DNA from: Thermoflexales bacterium
Lineage (GTDB): Bacteria > Chloroflexota > Anaerolineae > Fen-1058
NCBI GenBank assembly: GCA_030834835.1
Contig: JAUQXD010000625.1
Coordinates: forward strand, 1-5,650
Direction: 5' to 3'
Length of the DNA stretch: 5,650 bases
Under the pieces are notes generated by a model. It made no database searches. It had not been told where the DNA came from and worked only from the letters and a program-made list of their open reading frames with translations. Numbering within the stretch: the stretch's first letter is position 1; each line of letters opens with the position of its first letter. Shown one piece after another: positions 4,607-5,650 of the stretch. Position numbers and translations under genes: made by a program.

Positions 4607-5650
4607 CTACCGCTGTGTCATTGACTTGCCAATTTGAAGTGTGCTAGATTGATGAGGTTCGCGGCGGATGCGCTCGCCGGCCGGGGGAATGTGCTCGATA
4701 TCGCGATACTTGGCGACAGTGCGCCGCGCGATAATGTGCCCCTGCCCGGCCATACGCACTACGAGTTCATCATCCGTCAGGGGATGTTCTTCGGCGGCGA
4801 TGATGGATTTGAGCGCGCGTCGCGCCGCGAGGCTGTGATCGAAGAACTGATCGAGGGGCACGATCCGGCCGGTGGGCAGCACGATGTGCTTATCAGCCAC
4901 GGCGCGTGACACCGTCGATTCGTGCACGTTGAGCTGGCTCGCCAGGCGCGCGCGTGTCATGGGTTTCGGATCGTGCTCATCGCCCATAAGGTACGCGCGC
5001 TGCTCACTTCCGATCGCTTCCAGCACGCGCCGCAGTGTCGTTGTGCGTTGTTGCAGGCCGCGCACCAGGAGTTCGGCTTGCTCAACACATTCGACTAAAC
5101 GCGGGCGATCCGCGGCGGAGCAATCGTCGAGCGCGGCCTTGAAAGCGTCGTTTACGCGCAGCCAACCCGCCACTGGTGAAAACAACTCGATCAACACTGG
5201 CGCGTTGCGGTTTTCCGGTGCATGAACAATCGCATCGGGTTCGATGTAGGTGGTTTCAACGGGTTGTCCGCGCCGATTACCCCAGTTGGCCTGAGCGGGA
5301 TACGGCGTCAGATTGCGGCGAATGAAATCTATGGCGGCTTCGATCTCGGCTGGCGTTGTGTGCAACTGATGGGCCAAAGATTTTGACTGATGATGACTCA
5401 GTTGTTCCCAATGTACGGCAATTAACGTGCGGACCAAAGCCCGATCGGCCTCGGCACTTTCGAGTGAATCGAGTTGTATCAATAGACTCTCGCGCACATC
5501 CCGCGCCCCCACGCCGATCGGATCGGCGCGTTGAATCAGTCGCAAGATGTTGAGCACTCGCTCCAGCGGCACGTTGAGGATTTCGGCGCAAGTCTCGGGC
5601 GTTTCGATCAAGAAGCCGTGTTCGTCGAGATTGGCGAGCAGATAATCGGC
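4607..5650 (-). CDS. rpoN: RNA polymerase sigma-54 factor, C-terminal three quarters (gene runs off the right edge)
   Basis: 347 codons are visible, open to the right edge and ending at TAG 4609-4607. The frame continues past a TTG at 5611 with LLANLDEHGFLIETPE, the usual sigma-54 core-binding motif, so the true start is outside the window. By comparison with the roughly 480-residue E. coli protein, about 120-130 residues are missing, including the glutamine-rich region I that contacts enhancer-binding ATPases. Visible landmarks are DPIGVGARDVRESLLIQL in the core-binding domain, the helix-turn-helix LASQLNVHESTVSRAV (4945-4883 with its flank), GRIVPLDQFF after it, and an exact RpoN box ARRTVAKYR (4729-4703), which reads the -24 element of sigma-54 promoters. 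After the box there are 31 residues rather than the roughly 15 of E. coli. Sigma-54 directs transcription that needs AAA+ activators; none is encoded here. No -24/-12 promoter was found in this window. Confidence 0.96.
   Translation of the reverse strand, partial: ADYLLANLDEHGFLIETPETCAEILNVPLERVLNILRLIQRADPIGVGARDVRESLLIQLDSLESAEADRALVRTLIAVHWEQLSHHQSKSLAHQLHTTPAEIEAAIDFIRRNLTPYPAQANWGNRRGQPVETTYIEPDAIVHAPENRNAPVLIELFSPVAGWLRVNDAFKAALDDCSAADRPRLVECVEQAELLVRGLQQRTTTLRRVLEAIGSEQRAYLMGDEHDPKPMTRARLASQLNVHESTVSRAVADKHIVLPTGRIVPLDQFFDHSLAARRALKSIIAAEEHPLTDDELVVRMAGQGHIIARRTVAKYRDIEHIPPAGERIRREPHQSSTLQIGKSMTQR

Noticed and set aside
4634..5553. Rightward frames antisense to rpoN (4634-4909, 4872-5225, 5356-5553) and a leftward frame at 5277-5591
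   Set aside because: All are shadows of the sigma-54 frame, which carries an exact RpoN box and helix-turn-helix.

Overview
The window is moderately GC-rich bacterial chromosome. It holds six protein-coding genes: two run off the window edges and four are complete. I see no RNA gene, CRISPR array, insertion sequence or attachment site. The mix of genes is a MalT/LuxR-type ATPase regulator, a DUF4386-like membrane protein, a HemG-like flavodoxin, an orphan membrane protein, a DUF2804 protein and sigma-54. That mix looks to me like Chloroflexota (Anaerolineae-like), but this taxonomic guess rests on recognising families, not on a marker gene, and is only moderately secure.

Left part (2-3192): a large ATP-dependent LuxR/MalT-type regulator is read leftward; only its N-terminal 300 residues are in the window. 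It is divergent from a three-gene rightward cluster. The cluster encodes a multi-pass DUF4386-like membrane protein (start at 1070), a single-domain flavodoxin of the HemG type (1981) and a hydrophobic membrane protein of unknown function (2518). The last two are tightly coupled: the stop codon of the flavodoxin gene lies inside the Shine-Dalgarno of the next gene. The divergent intergenic region (902-1069) holds two copies of AATCTAACC 12 bp apart, an inverted partner of part of that motif and a plausible promoter. The regulator may control the cluster, but this is inference from layout.

Middle (3193-3424): a convergent intergenic stretch with no convincing gene or terminator. The membrane-protein gene before it ends in a 10-bp tandem duplication that shifts the frame of its last codons.

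Right part (3425-5650): two leftward genes. The C-terminal three quarters of rpoN (sigma-54), with an exact RpoN box, is followed after 132 bp by a complete DUF2804 gene that has its own good sigma-70-type promoter and Shine-Dalgarno. Their co-orientation therefore need not mean a shared function. I find no clear evidence of an undescribed system. The best candidate for novelty is the regulator/DUF4386/flavodoxin/orphan-membrane-protein cluster with its repeat-bearing divergent region.
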